Part shown: in pieces, positions 18,769-26,916 of the stretch
Layout of the letters: every line of letters begins with the position of its first letter
Position numbering within the stretch: position 1 is the first letter of the stretch
NCBI GenBank assembly: GCA_003288255.1
Contig: CP026600.1
Span: forward strand, 1,116,001-1,180,000
Origin: Clostridiaceae bacterium 14S0207
GTDB taxonomy: Bacteria; Bacillota; Clostridia; Clostridiales; Clostridiaceae
Direction of reading: 5' to 3'
DNA length: 64,000 nt
The notes under the pieces: generated by a model
Told to the model about the DNA's origin: nothing
Seen by the model: only the letters and a program-made list of their open reading frames with translations
Databases searched by the model: none
Made by a program: the position numbers and the translations under genes

Positions 18769-19584
18769 ATGAAAAATTTGAAAATACATAGAGATAAAGG
18801 TCCTAAAATACAGATTAATATACATGATATCACCATTGGTGCAGATGAAAAAATTATTATTTCTGGTCCTTGTGCAATAGAAAGTTATGAGCAAATGGAT
18901 GAAATAGCTAAAAATTTAAAAGTTATGGGTATTCATATGTTAAGAGGAGGAGCTTTTAAACCAAGAACTTCACCTTATGATTTTCAAGGCTTGGGAGAAG
19001 AGGGATTAAAAATTTTAAGAGAAATAGGTAAAAAATATGATATGCCTATAATAACAGAAATTTTAGATCCTAGAGATATAGAAACTTATAAAGATTATAT
19101 GGATATAATTCAAATAGGATCAAGAAATATGTATAATTATTCATTATTAAAAGAAGTAGGTAGGCAAGAAAAACCTGTACTTTTAAAAAGAGGCATAAGT
19201 GCCAATATAAAGGAATGGTTAATGGCTGCTGAATATATTGTAAACGAAGGCAATGAAAAGGTTATATTGTGTGAAAGAGGTATTAGATCATTTGAAACTA
19301 TTACTAGAAACACATTAGATTTAAATGCTGTAGCATATGTAAAAGAAAATTTTAGATTACCAATTATAGTAGATCCAAGTCATGGTACTGGACTTAGAGA
19401 ATTGGTTAAAAATATGTCTATTGCTGGACTTTGTGCTGGTGGAGACGGACTTATAATAGAAAGTCATATAAAGCCAGATAAAGCTATATCTGATGCCAGA
19501 CAAACCATATCTATGGAAACTTTAAAAGATATAGTTACCTGTATAAAAAACATGGAAAATGTAGGTGTTTTTACACAATTGTAA
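18769..19584 (+). CDS. aroF: 3-deoxy-7-phosphoheptulonate (DAHP) synthase
   Basis: A 271-residue enzyme of the short AroF/KDPS-like type I-beta class. It condenses PEP and erythrose 4-phosphate, the first step of the shikimate pathway. Motifs are SGPCAIES, LRGGAFKPRTSPYDFQG, LKRGIS, CERGIR and VDPSHGTG. No N-terminal ACT or C-terminal chorismate mutase domain is attached, so any feedback control must come from elsewhere. Confidence 0.95.
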   Translation: MKNLKIHRDKGPKIQINIHDITIGADEKIIISGPCAIESYEQMDEIAKNLKVMGIHMLRGGAFKPRTSPYDFQGLGEEGLKILREIGKKYDMPIITEILDPRDIETYKDYMDIIQIGSRNMYNYSLLKEVGRQEKPVLLKRGISANIKEWLMAAEYIVNEGNEKVILCERGIRSFETITRNTLDLNAVAYVKENFRLPIIVDPSHGTGLRELVKNMSIAGLCAGGDGLIIESHIKPDKAISDARQTISMETLKDIVTCIKNMENVGVFTQL

Positions 19585-19689
19585 ATTAAATTTATAAATT
19601 AGCAATAGCATATATAAAGTAGGTTAAAAAATTTATTTCTAAGAAAAATTAAACATAGTATCCATTAGAAAATTTCATAAATTTTTCGG

Positions 19690-19720
19690 CTTATCTTAAA
19701 CTAATATTAAATAAGATAAG
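19690..19720 (+). promoter_or_regulatory. Hairpin abutting the yteA-like ribosome binding site
   Basis: A perfect 9-bp inverted repeat (CTTATCTTA at 19690-19698, complement at 19712-19720) ends directly before GGAGGAG at 19721. In an mRNA this would place a stem against the ribosome binding site. A function as operator or translational control element is inference. Confidence 0.4.
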
Positions 19721-19733
19721 GAGGAGAAGATTA

Positions 19734-20333
19734 ATGGATACAAGTTATAAAAGTATATATAGAGATAGATTGATTAATGAAAGAAGAAAACTAAATAATG
19801 TTGTAAGATCATTACAAAGTGAAAATATTTTAAGTAAAGATCAAGATTCCACTGAATTATCAAGTTATGCAAATCATCCTTCCGATCAAGGAGCCGAGAT
19901 GTTTGAAATGGAGAAAAATTTAGCACTGGAAGAAAATGAAAAAGTTATAATGGATAAAATAGATAATTCTCTTCAGGCCATGAATGATGGAACTTATGGT
20001 GTATGTAAAATATGTGGAAAACCTATTTCAAAAGAAAGATTAGAAACTATTCCTTATGCCGATTGTTGTATTGATTGTCAAAGAGAATTTAATTCTTCTC
20101 ATAATGGAGAAAAAAGACCAGTTGAAGAAAATTATATAGATTATACCTTTGGATATGATAGAAATGAACAAAGTGCTGAATATGGCATGAAAGAATGCTA
20201 TGCTGATGTAGCTATGCCTAACTATATGCCTATGGAAGATGAATATGATAATTATTCAGATGAGGATAACGAAGGTTTTGTGGAACCTATTGAAAGAATA
20301 AGTAATGAACAATATAAAAATCAGTTACCATAA
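19734..20333 (+). CDS. yteA: TraR/DksA-type C4 zinc finger protein, YteA-like
   Basis: A 199-residue protein with an N-terminal helical region and a DksA/TraR zinc finger (CKICGKPI about residue 86, then CCIDCQ about residue 108). The following acidic tail includes the YteA-family stretch GYDRNEQSAEYGMKE. In B. subtilis yteA belongs to the late sporulation regulon, but its molecular role is unknown. This is not a DksA regulator by length and tail. It is monocistronic, with a stem-loop on either side. Confidence 0.85.
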   Translation: MDTSYKSIYRDRLINERRKLNNVVRSLQSENILSKDQDSTELSSYANHPSDQGAEMFEMEKNLALEENEKVIMDKIDNSLQAMNDGTYGVCKICGKPISKERLETIPYADCCIDCQREFNSSHNGEKRPVEENYIDYTFGYDRNEQSAEYGMKECYADVAMPNYMPMEDEYDNYSDEDNEGFVEPIERISNEQYKNQLP

Positions 20334-20341
20334 GTGAATTT

Positions 20342-20381
20342 TATACCTCCGAAAAGAATTATATATCTTTTCGGAGGTATA
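20342..20381. repeat. 15-bp hairpin between yteA-like gene and lspA
   Basis: A perfect 15-bp inverted repeat (20342-20356 and 20367-20381) with a 10-nt A/T loop. No T-run follows on either strand, so it is not a canonical intrinsic terminator. It could be an mRNA processing or stabilising element, or a weak terminator for yteA. Confidence 0.6.
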
Positions 20382-20404
20382 TATAATAAAGGGGTATAAG
20401 TTTT

Positions 20405-20851
20405 ATGGAAATTATTATTATTATTTTAGGAATTATACTAGATAGAGTAACAAAAATTTGGGCTAGTTCTTCTTTAACTAATTCCTCTGTAGAAGTTATT
20501 CCAAATTTTTTTAAATTAGAGTATTTAGAAAATAGAGGAGCAGCTTTTGGTATTTTACAAAATAAACAATGGTTTTTAATTGTATTTACCTCATTAATTT
20601 TAGTTTTTGTAGCTTATTTTTTAATAAGATATAGAAAACAAAATCATAAAATAATAAACATTAGTCTAAGTATGATTATAGCAGGTGCTTTAGGAAATTT
20701 ATTTGATAGAATTGTATATAAATATGTTATAGATTTTATTTGTGTTCATTATAAAGATATTTACTATTTTCCAACTTTTAATGTAGCAGATATGTTTGTT
20801 GTAATAGGTACTTTTCTTTTAGCGATTTATATTATAAAGGATGGTAAGTAA
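20405..20851 (+). CDS. lspA: Lipoprotein signal peptidase II
   Basis: A 148-residue membrane aspartic protease with four transmembrane helices that removes the signal peptide of diacylglyceryl-lipoproteins. The catalytic aspartates are Asp110 (VIDFI) and Asp129 (NVADMF). The NRGAAFG and GALGNLFDR motifs are conserved. A lipoprotein substrate candidate with an LTGC lipobox is encoded at 52414. The stop overlaps the rluD start by one base (TAATG). Confidence 0.97.
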   Translation: MEIIIIILGIILDRVTKIWASSSLTNSSVEVIPNFFKLEYLENRGAAFGILQNKQWFLIVFTSLILVFVAYFLIRYRKQNHKIINISLSMIIAGALGNLFDRIVYKYVIDFICVHYKDIYYFPTFNVADMFVVIGTFLLAIYIIKDGK

Positions 20852-21750
20852 TGGAGCAAAATATAGTTGTGGATAAATCTTTTGAAGGTAAAAGATTAGA
20901 TTCGTTTTTGGCAGAGTATTATAAGGATAAATCACGTAATTATTTTCAAAATTTAATAGATGATGAAAAAGTGTTAGTTAATAATAAGATTGCTAAGGGT
21001 AAATATAAAATTAAGGAAGGAGATAATATCCATATAGAAAGAGTAGAACCTAAGACATTAGAAGTTGTACCAGAGGATATTTCTTTAGAAATTTTATATG
21101 AAGATGAAGATGTAATCGTAGTTAATAAGCCACAGGATATGGTAGTTCACCCAGCACCAGGAAACTATTCAGGTACTTTAGTTAATGCTCTTTTATATCA
21201 CTGTACTGATTTATCAGGAATTAATGGAGTTATAAGACCAGGAATTGTACATAGAATAGATAAAGATACGTCTGGCATATTAGTAGTAGCAAAAAATGAT
21301 TTTGCACATAATGCCTTAGCAGAGCAACTTAAAGAGCATTCTATGAATAGGATATATATAGCTCTTTGTGAGGGAAATTTAAAAGAAGATACTTTGATTA
21401 TAAATAAGCCTATTGGTAGAAATCCTAAAAATAGATTAAAAATGGGTGTAGTTGCTGATGGAAAAGAAGCTAAGACACATGTTTTTGTTAAAGAAAGATT
21501 CAAGGAACATACATTAGTACAATGTAAGCTAGAAACAGGAAGAACTCATCAAATAAGGGTTCATATGGCTAGCATAGGACATCCTTTAGTAGGAGATCCT
21601 CTGTATGGTTTCAAAAAACAAAAATTTAATCTACAAGGTCAAGTATTACATGCCTATTTATTAGGGTTTATTCATCCAAGAACTAAAGAATATATGGAAT
21701 TTAAAAGTGAAATACCTGAATATTTTAGAGAATTATTGAAAAAAATATAA
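20851..21750 (+). CDS. rluD: RluD-type 23S rRNA pseudouridine synthase
   Basis: A 299-residue RluA-family enzyme with an N-terminal S4 domain (residues about 13-70) and a catalytic domain with Asp137 in HRIDKDTSG. Later motifs include TGRTHQIRVHMASIGHPLVGD. The lspA-rluD pair is conserved in Firmicutes (ylyB in B. subtilis). It probably isomerises uridines in helix 69 of 23S rRNA; the exact target is inferred from the family. Confidence 0.93.
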   Translation: MEQNIVVDKSFEGKRLDSFLAEYYKDKSRNYFQNLIDDEKVLVNNKIAKGKYKIKEGDNIHIERVEPKTLEVVPEDISLEILYEDEDVIVVNKPQDMVVHPAPGNYSGTLVNALLYHCTDLSGINGVIRPGIVHRIDKDTSGILVVAKNDFAHNALAEQLKEHSMNRIYIALCEGNLKEDTLIINKPIGRNPKNRLKMGVVADGKEAKTHVFVKERFKEHTLVQCKLETGRTHQIRVHMASIGHPLVGDPLYGFKKQKFNLQGQVLHAYLLGFIHPRTKEYMEFKSEIPEYFRELLKKI

Positions 21751-21757
21751 ATTTCAG

Positions 21758-21786
21758 TTGAAAATTAGAATAGTTTGTGATAATAT
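21758..21786 (+). promoter_or_regulatory. Sigma-A promoter of the pyrR-uraA operon
   Basis: TTGAAA (21758-21763) and TAATAT (21781-21786) are spaced 17 nt apart, just upstream of the PyrR-binding hairpin and starting a leader of about 250 nt. Confidence 0.7.
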
Positions 21787-21811
21787 ACTTTAAGAATAAA
21801 GTTTCCTTTAA

Positions 21812-22000
21812 ATGATCCAGGGAGATCATAAGGTAATATATAGTAGAACTATATCTATAAGTAATATTATAATTTTATGTTATAAAAATTTTTGTTTTTG
21901 GTTATATTAGATATGGTTATATTATTTGAGTGTAAGAGTGTATTTATACATTAAACAAGTATATCTATACCTTGATTCCCTGGGAGTCAAGGTATTTTTT
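21812..22000 (+). promoter_or_regulatory. PyrR-dependent transcription attenuator
   Basis: The binding loop is a 6-bp stem (21812-21817/21824-21829) with hexaloop CAGGGA, which fits the known PyrR consensus (UCCNGNGAG). Terminator: stem 21967-21979/21983-21995 followed by a T-run to 22000. Antiterminator: CCAGGGA (21817-21823) and AAGGTA (21830-21835) of the binding hairpin can pair with TACCTTGA and TCCCTGG in the left part of the terminator. UMP-bound PyrR would stabilise the first hairpin and so allow termination. Between them lies about 130 nt of A/T-rich leader. Confidence 0.92.
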
Positions 22001-22043
22001 ATTGTAAAGATTTATATTAATTAAAGTATAACGGAGGAATAAA

Positions 22044-22583
22044 ATGAATTTAAAAGCAGAAATTTTAGATGAAAAAGGCATTCGTAGAACATTAACTAGA
22101 ATATCTCATGAGATTATTGAAAAGAATAAAGGCGTAGAAGATATAATTTTTATTGGAATTAAAAGAAGAGGAGAACCAATAGCAGATAGAATAGCTAATA
22201 TAATCGAAACTATTGAAGATATAAAAGTTCCAGTAGGCTCTGTTGATATTACATTATACAGAGATGATTTATCAGAGTTATCAGAACAACCTAAGATTAA
22301 TGATGATAACATAGGTGTAGATGTACAAGATAAAACTGTAGTATTAATTGATGATGTAATTTACACAGGAAGAACTGTAAGAGCAGCTATGGATGCAATT
22401 ATAGCACATGGAAGACCTAAAATGATACAACTTGCGGTTCTTGTAGATAGAGGACATAGAGAATTACCTATTAGACCAGATTATATAGGAAAAAATATAC
22501 CAACTTCTCATAAAGAACTTGTTTCAGTAGAATTAAATGAATTTGATGGAGTAGATTCTATAAAAATTTATGATAATAATTAA
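22044..22583 (+). CDS. pyrR: PyrR, bifunctional pyrimidine attenuation protein / uracil phosphoribosyltransferase
   Basis: A 179-residue type I phosphoribosyltransferase. The PRPP loop [17 protein letters not shown] is at residues 99-115, [12 protein letters not shown] near 39 and [18 protein letters not shown] near 145 are PyrR signatures. It binds UMP and pyr mRNA leaders to provoke termination, and its own leader carries such a site. Here it heads a two-gene operon with the uracil permease rather than the biosynthetic genes. Confidence 0.96.
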   Translation: MNLKAEILDEKGIRRTLTRISHEIIEKNKGVEDIIFIGIKRRGEPIADRIANIIETIEDIKVPVGSVDITLYRDDLSELSEQPKINDDNIGVDVQDKTVVLIDDVIYTGRTVRAAMDAIIAHGRPKMIQLAVLVDRGHRELPIRPDYIGKNIPTSHKELVSVELNEFDGVDSIKIYDNN

Positions 22584-22659
22584 TATAACATAATTGTTAA
22601 TTTACTATAAACTAAAGTTTTACTTTATAAATTTGCTATAAGGCAAAGGGGGAATATTG

Positions 22660-23955
22660 ATGGAAGATTACGTAGATGTAGAAGAAAGATTGTCTATAGG
22701 GAAAACTATACCGTTAAGTTTTCAACATTTATTTGCAATGATTGGAGCAACAATATTAGTTCCAATGTTAACAGGATTAAGTCCTTCTATGGCATTGTTT
22801 GGAAGTGGGGTAGGAACATTAATTTATATATTATGTACTAAAGGGAAACTTCCAGCATATGTTGGTTCATCATTTGCATTTATTGTACCAATGCAAATGG
22901 CAACGGCAGCATATGGTGTAAATTCTATGATGTCAGGAATTATAGCTTCCGGTTTTATATATGTAATAGTAGCTTGTATAATTAAGTTTATAGGAGTAAA
23001 TTGGTTAAATAAGTTATTACCACCTATAGTGGTTGGGTCTGTTGTAATTGTTATAGGGCTTTCACTAGCAGGAGTGGCAATAAATTGGGCAGGTTTAAAT
23101 CCAGCATATTTTACAAAAGACAATATAGCTGAAGTATTACTTAACATTCCAAGGTATAAATGGATAATTGTATCACTTACTACTTTAGGAATTGGTATTA
23201 TAGGAAGTATGTATTTTAAAGGATTTTTAGGAGTAATTCCAATTCTTATTGCTATGATAGTAGGATATTTTACAGCTTTATTTATAGGCCTTATACCTCA
23301 AGAACATGTAGATAAGATAATAAATGCTCCATGGTTTGCATTACCAAATTTTATCGCACCAAAGTTCAATTGGAATGCTATTGTACTTATGCTTCCAGTA
23401 TCCTTTGTAACATTGTCAGAACATATAGCACACGTTTATGTTACCAATAATGTTGTAGGTAGAGACTTTACTAAAGAACCAGGATTACATAGATCTATCT
23501 TAGGTGATGGACTTGCAACTTCTTTTGCTGGATTCATAGGAGCACCTCCTAATACAACATATGGAGAAAATGTTGGAGTTATGGCAATTACTAAAATTTA
23601 TAGTGTTTGGGTTATAGGTGGGGCAGCAATTATAGCTATAATACTTTCAATGCTAGGTAAGGTAACAGTTATACTTCAAAATATACCATTACCAGTTATG
23701 GGTGGAGTTAGTATTCTTCTGTTTGGTATTATTGCTTCCTCAGGATTTAGAGTATTTGTAGAAGATAAAATAGATTTCGGAAAGAAAAAGAATTTAATTA
23801 TTGCATCAGTAATTATAGTTTTAGGTATAGGTGGAGCAGAAATTGATATTCCAATGGCAAATGGTTCAACAATTCAAATTGCACAAGTTGCACTGGCAAC
23901 ATTAGTAGGAATTGTTTTAAACTTAGTATTACCAGATAAAAGTAAAACAGAATAA
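22660..23955 (+). CDS. uraA: Uracil/xanthine permease, UraA type
   Basis: A 431-residue NCS2-family transporter with about 14 membrane segments. The N-terminal LSFQHLFAMIGATILVP and GAPPNTTYGENVGVMAIT are the substrate-site signatures of uracil permeases; the FVTLSEHIAHV helix holds a substrate-binding Glu. It imports uracil with protons for salvage by uracil phosphoribosyltransferase. ATG 22660 follows GGGGG by 7 nt; the TTG just before is less likely. It is controlled by the attenuator upstream of pyrR. Confidence 0.96.
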   Translation: MEDYVDVEERLSIGKTIPLSFQHLFAMIGATILVPMLTGLSPSMALFGSGVGTLIYILCTKGKLPAYVGSSFAFIVPMQMATAAYGVNSMMSGIIASGFIYVIVACIIKFIGVNWLNKLLPPIVVGSVVIVIGLSLAGVAINWAGLNPAYFTKDNIAEVLLNIPRYKWIIVSLTTLGIGIIGSMYFKGFLGVIPILIAMIVGYFTALFIGLIPQEHVDKIINAPWFALPNFIAPKFNWNAIVLMLPVSFVTLSEHIAHVYVTNNVVGRDFTKEPGLHRSILGDGLATSFAGFIGAPPNTTYGENVGVMAITKIYSVWVIGGAAIIAIILSMLGKVTVILQNIPLPVMGGVSILLFGIIASSGFRVFVEDKIDFGKKKNLIIASVIIVLGIGGAEIDIPMANGSTIQIAQVALATLVGIVLNLVLPDKSKTE

Positions 23956-23981
23956 TTAATGAAAAATAATTTATTAAAATA

Positions 23982-24016
23982 AAAGGCAGATTTCGTTTAT
24001 AATGAAATCTGCCTTT
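23982..24016. terminator. Bidirectional terminator between uraA and rqcH
   Basis: A perfect 13-bp inverted repeat (23982-23994 and 24004-24016) with a 9-nt loop, beginning with AAA and ending with TTT, between two converging genes. Confidence 0.85.
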
Positions 24017-24020
24017 AAAG

Positions 24021-25742
24021 TTATTTTTCTATAAGTTCTAATTCAGGTTTTTTAGGTTCTATTATAATGGTTTTATTTGTGTAGTATATTACCATTCCTG
24101 GTTTAGCTCCACTAGGTTTTTTTACATTCTTTACTTCAGTATAATCTATTTCAACCTTAGAGGATTCTCTACCTTTACTATAGTAAGCAGCTAAGTTTGC
24201 AGCTTCTTCCAAAGTTTTATCAGAAATTCCATGATCATTTTGAATTATTACATGAGAACCTGGGATAACCTTAGTATGCAACCAAATATCTTTCTTTCCA
24301 GCTAATTTTAATGTTAAATAATCATTTTGTAGATTATTTTTACCTACATATATATTTGTTCCATCAGAGGATACAAAATGATAAGGTTTCGATTTATTTT
24401 TATCTTTAACTTTCTTCTTACTGAATTTAATATACCCAGTTTCAATAAGTTCTTTTCTAATTTCTTCTATTTCAGAAGAAGTTTCTACTCTATGAATATT
24501 ATTTAAAACAGAATTTAAATATGTTAATTCTTCATCCGTATGCTCTATATTAATTAAAGCCATTTCTTCTGACTTTTTTAGTTTATTATATTTTTTAAAG
24601 TATTTTTGAATATTTTCAGAAGGAGTCTTATTAGGATCTAATTTTATCCTTACATTTTCTAAGTTTTCACTATAATAATTTTGTACATCAATAGAATTCA
24701 TTCCCTTAGATAACATATATATATTAGAAGTCAATAGTTCACCTTTTAATCTTAATTCATCTTTTTCTTCACATTCTTTTAAAGTTTCTTCTAAAATAGA
24801 AAGTTTTTTAGTGCATCTATCTATATTATTTGTAACAAGTTTTTGAAGATCTGCACTTTTAGAATTTAGTCTATCATATTTATCTTTCTCATAGTAGAAT
24901 GTATCTAATACGTCAGAAGGAGAAGCAAAAGAAGTTTCTGAAACTATGTTATCATCATTTAATTTAAAGCAGTGAAAATCTAAGATACCTTTATTTCCAT
25001 AATAAATATTAAAATTAAAGTTTCCATTTTCTAATTTAGATTTTAAATTTTTTAAGAAAACTTGTAGATTTAATAAAGAGAAGTCAGTATATTCCTTTAG
25101 AAATTCAGTGTATAAGCTAAGAGAAACTTTTTTACTTATACCCTGAAAATTTTTAGAGAAAAAATCTTTTGTAAATTCAAGGTTTTGGAAAATTTCTTCA
25201 AAGTTTTCAAAGTTATAAGTTAGAAGATTAATTTTATCACTCTTTGGAGGATATACATATTCAATTGAAGGATATAGACTTCTGTAACTGTTAATTTCAG
25301 AAGTTATATGTTTTATAGAATCCATAATAAGATTATCTCGGTCTCTTACTAAAGTTATATTACTATGCCTTCCCATGATTTCAATTATTAAAGTATATAT
25401 ACTATTAAAACCTAATTCATCAGTACTTTCAAAATTAATTTTAAGTACTCTATCTAATCCTAATTGTTCTATAGATAAAACTCTACTATTTGCTAAATAT
25501 TTTCTAAGTACCATACAGAACATAGGAGCTTTTAAAGGATTTTCTTTAATATTATTAGTAAAGTGTACTCTAGGATAATTTGAACTAGCACTTATTAATA
25601 ATCTGTGATTTTTTCTATTCTTTTTAAATGTCAAACATACTTCATCTTTTTCAGTTTGATTAATTTTTTCTATTTTACAATTTATCATTAAGTTGTTTAA
25701 TTCTTTTTCTATACTATTTAAATAAAGTCCGTCTAAAGGCAT
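24021..25742 (-). CDS. rqcH: RqcH/NFACT-family ribosome quality control protein
   Basis: A 573-residue NFACT protein: NFACT-N domain starting at MPLDGLYL, helical coiled-coil middle (about residues 270-430) and NFACT-R domain (YHFVSSDGTNIYVGKNNLQND, DIWLHTKVIPGSHVII). In Bacillus RqcH recruits Ala-tRNA to add alanine tails to nascent chains on stalled 50S subunits; older literature called it a fibronectin-binding protein. ATG 25742 follows AAAGGGTG by 6 nt and is preferred over the GTG at 25751. The gene is divergent from dapF, sharing an 127-bp A/T-rich promoter region. Confidence 0.95.
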   Translation of the reverse strand: MPLDGLYLNSIEKELNNLMINCKIEKINQTEKDEVCLTFKKNRKNHRLLISASSNYPRVHFTNNIKENPLKAPMFCMVLRKYLANSRVLSIEQLGLDRVLKINFESTDELGFNSIYTLIIEIMGRHSNITLVRDRDNLIMDSIKHITSEINSYRSLYPSIEYVYPPKSDKINLLTYNFENFEEIFQNLEFTKDFFSKNFQGISKKVSLSLYTEFLKEYTDFSLLNLQVFLKNLKSKLENGNFNFNIYYGNKGILDFHCFKLNDDNIVSETSFASPSDVLDTFYYEKDKYDRLNSKSADLQKLVTNNIDRCTKKLSILEETLKECEEKDELRLKGELLTSNIYMLSKGMNSIDVQNYYSENLENVRIKLDPNKTPSENIQKYFKKYNKLKKSEEMALINIEHTDEELTYLNSVLNNIHRVETSSEIEEIRKELIETGYIKFSKKKVKDKNKSKPYHFVSSDGTNIYVGKNNLQNDYLTLKLAGKKDIWLHTKVIPGSHVIIQNDHGISDKTLEEAANLAAYYSKGRESSKVEIDYTEVKNVKKPSGAKPGMVIYYTNKTIIIEPKKPELELIEK

Positions 25743-25869
25743 GCTATTCACCCTTTCTCAGTGTATTTTAAGCTAGTTTATATTACATTTATGCATTATA
25801 ATTATAATATACTAAGAATTATACTATACTATGGAAATTTCATCAATTTTATTGGAGGATGTTGAATAT

Positions 25870-26697
25870 ATGAAAGAGATTAATTTTACTAAAATGCAAG
25901 GTCTAGGAAATGACTTTGTAATGTTAGATGATAGAGAAGAAATTTATAATAATGAATCAGAAATTGCCTTAAAATTATGCCATAGAAATTTTGGGATTGG
26001 TGCTGATGGAGTTATTTTTATAAGAAAAAGTGAAAACGCTCATATTAGAATGGTAATTTATAATGCCGATGGTTCTCATGCTAGTATGTGCGGTAACGGG
26101 ATTCGTTGTTTTGCAAAATATGTATGGGATAAAAAAATAGTAAGAGAAAATCCTTTAATTATAGAAACTGATGATGGTATTAAAAAAGCAAATTTATTTG
26201 TAGAAGATGGTAAAGTACATGAGGTCGAAATAAACATGGGAACTTGGAGCTTTGATCCTAAGAATGTTCCTTTAGCTAGTAATGAAGAGGTGTTAAATAA
26301 AAAAATATCAGTTGAAGGTAAGGAGTATAATATTTCATCACTTCATATGGGTGTGCCACATACAGTTATTTATACTAATTTAAAAGATATAAATATAGAA
26401 GAGGGAAAGAAGATAGAGTATTTTAATTTATTCCCTAAAAAAACTAATGTTAACTTCTGTGAAAAAGTTAGTTCTTCATGTATAAACGTTAAAACATGGG
26501 AAAGAGGAGCTGGAGCAACTTTAGCTTGTGGGACAGGTAGTTGTGCCTCTGTAGTAGTTGGAAATAAATTAGGACTACTTTATAAAAGTGTACAGGTTAA
26601 TGTACCAGGAGGAACAATGTATATTACTATAGAAGAAGAAACTGTTTTTATGAAAGGACCTGCTAAAATAACTTTTGAAGGAATTATTGTATTATAA
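25870..26697 (+). CDS. dapF: Diaminopimelate epimerase
   Basis: A 275-residue, PLP-independent racemase converting LL- to meso-diaminopimelate. Catalytic cysteines are Cys74 (MCGNGIRC) and Cys220 (ATLACGTGSC). KMQGLGNDFV at the N-terminus is diagnostic. It supplies DAP for MurE, consistent with the DNPR motif of that enzyme. ATG 25870 is 11 nt after GGAGG; in-frame ATG at 25831 has no ribosome binding site and would add 13 unconserved residues. Confidence 0.96.
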   Translation: MKEINFTKMQGLGNDFVMLDDREEIYNNESEIALKLCHRNFGIGADGVIFIRKSENAHIRMVIYNADGSHASMCGNGIRCFAKYVWDKKIVRENPLIIETDDGIKKANLFVEDGKVHEVEINMGTWSFDPKNVPLASNEEVLNKKISVEGKEYNISSLHMGVPHTVIYTNLKDINIEEGKKIEYFNLFPKKTNVNFCEKVSSSCINVKTWERGAGATLACGTGSCASVVVGNKLGLLYKSVQVNVPGGTMYITIEEETVFMKGPAKITFEGIIVL

Positions 26698-26810
26698 TTA
26701 AAATTTTATAATATAAAACTAAAAAATATAGTACATTTATTCTAGTAACAAAAATTTTATACTAGAATAATATATAACAGTATATAGAGTTAAATATACA
26801 TGGAAATTAG

Positions 26811-26848
26811 GCATATATCATTATTAAGTTATTGATATATGCTTTTTT
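26811..26848 (+). terminator. Intrinsic terminator between dapF and the pilus operon
   Basis: A perfect 10-bp stem (26811-26820 and 26833-26842) with a 12-nt loop is followed by a T-run at 26843-26848. A second inverted repeat of 11 bp (26737-26747/26760-26770), lacking a T-run, lies upstream. A TATAAT at 26881-26886 could be the -10 box of the next operon, with no clear -35. Confidence 0.75.
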
Positions 26849-26916
26849 ATTTGCAAATGAATAGAAATACAAAATATGGATATAATTCAAATAAAAACAT
26901 GAAGGGAGAGGTGAAA

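Noticed and set aside
24021-25742. Annotation of the NFACT protein as a fibronectin-binding surface adhesin
   Set aside because: No signal peptide or wall anchor is present; the NFACT domains and RqcH function explain the gene.
26698-26916. Possible c-di-GMP riboswitch before the pilus operon
   Set aside because: None of the conserved GEMM-I or GEMM-II sequences are present; only simple hairpins are seen.
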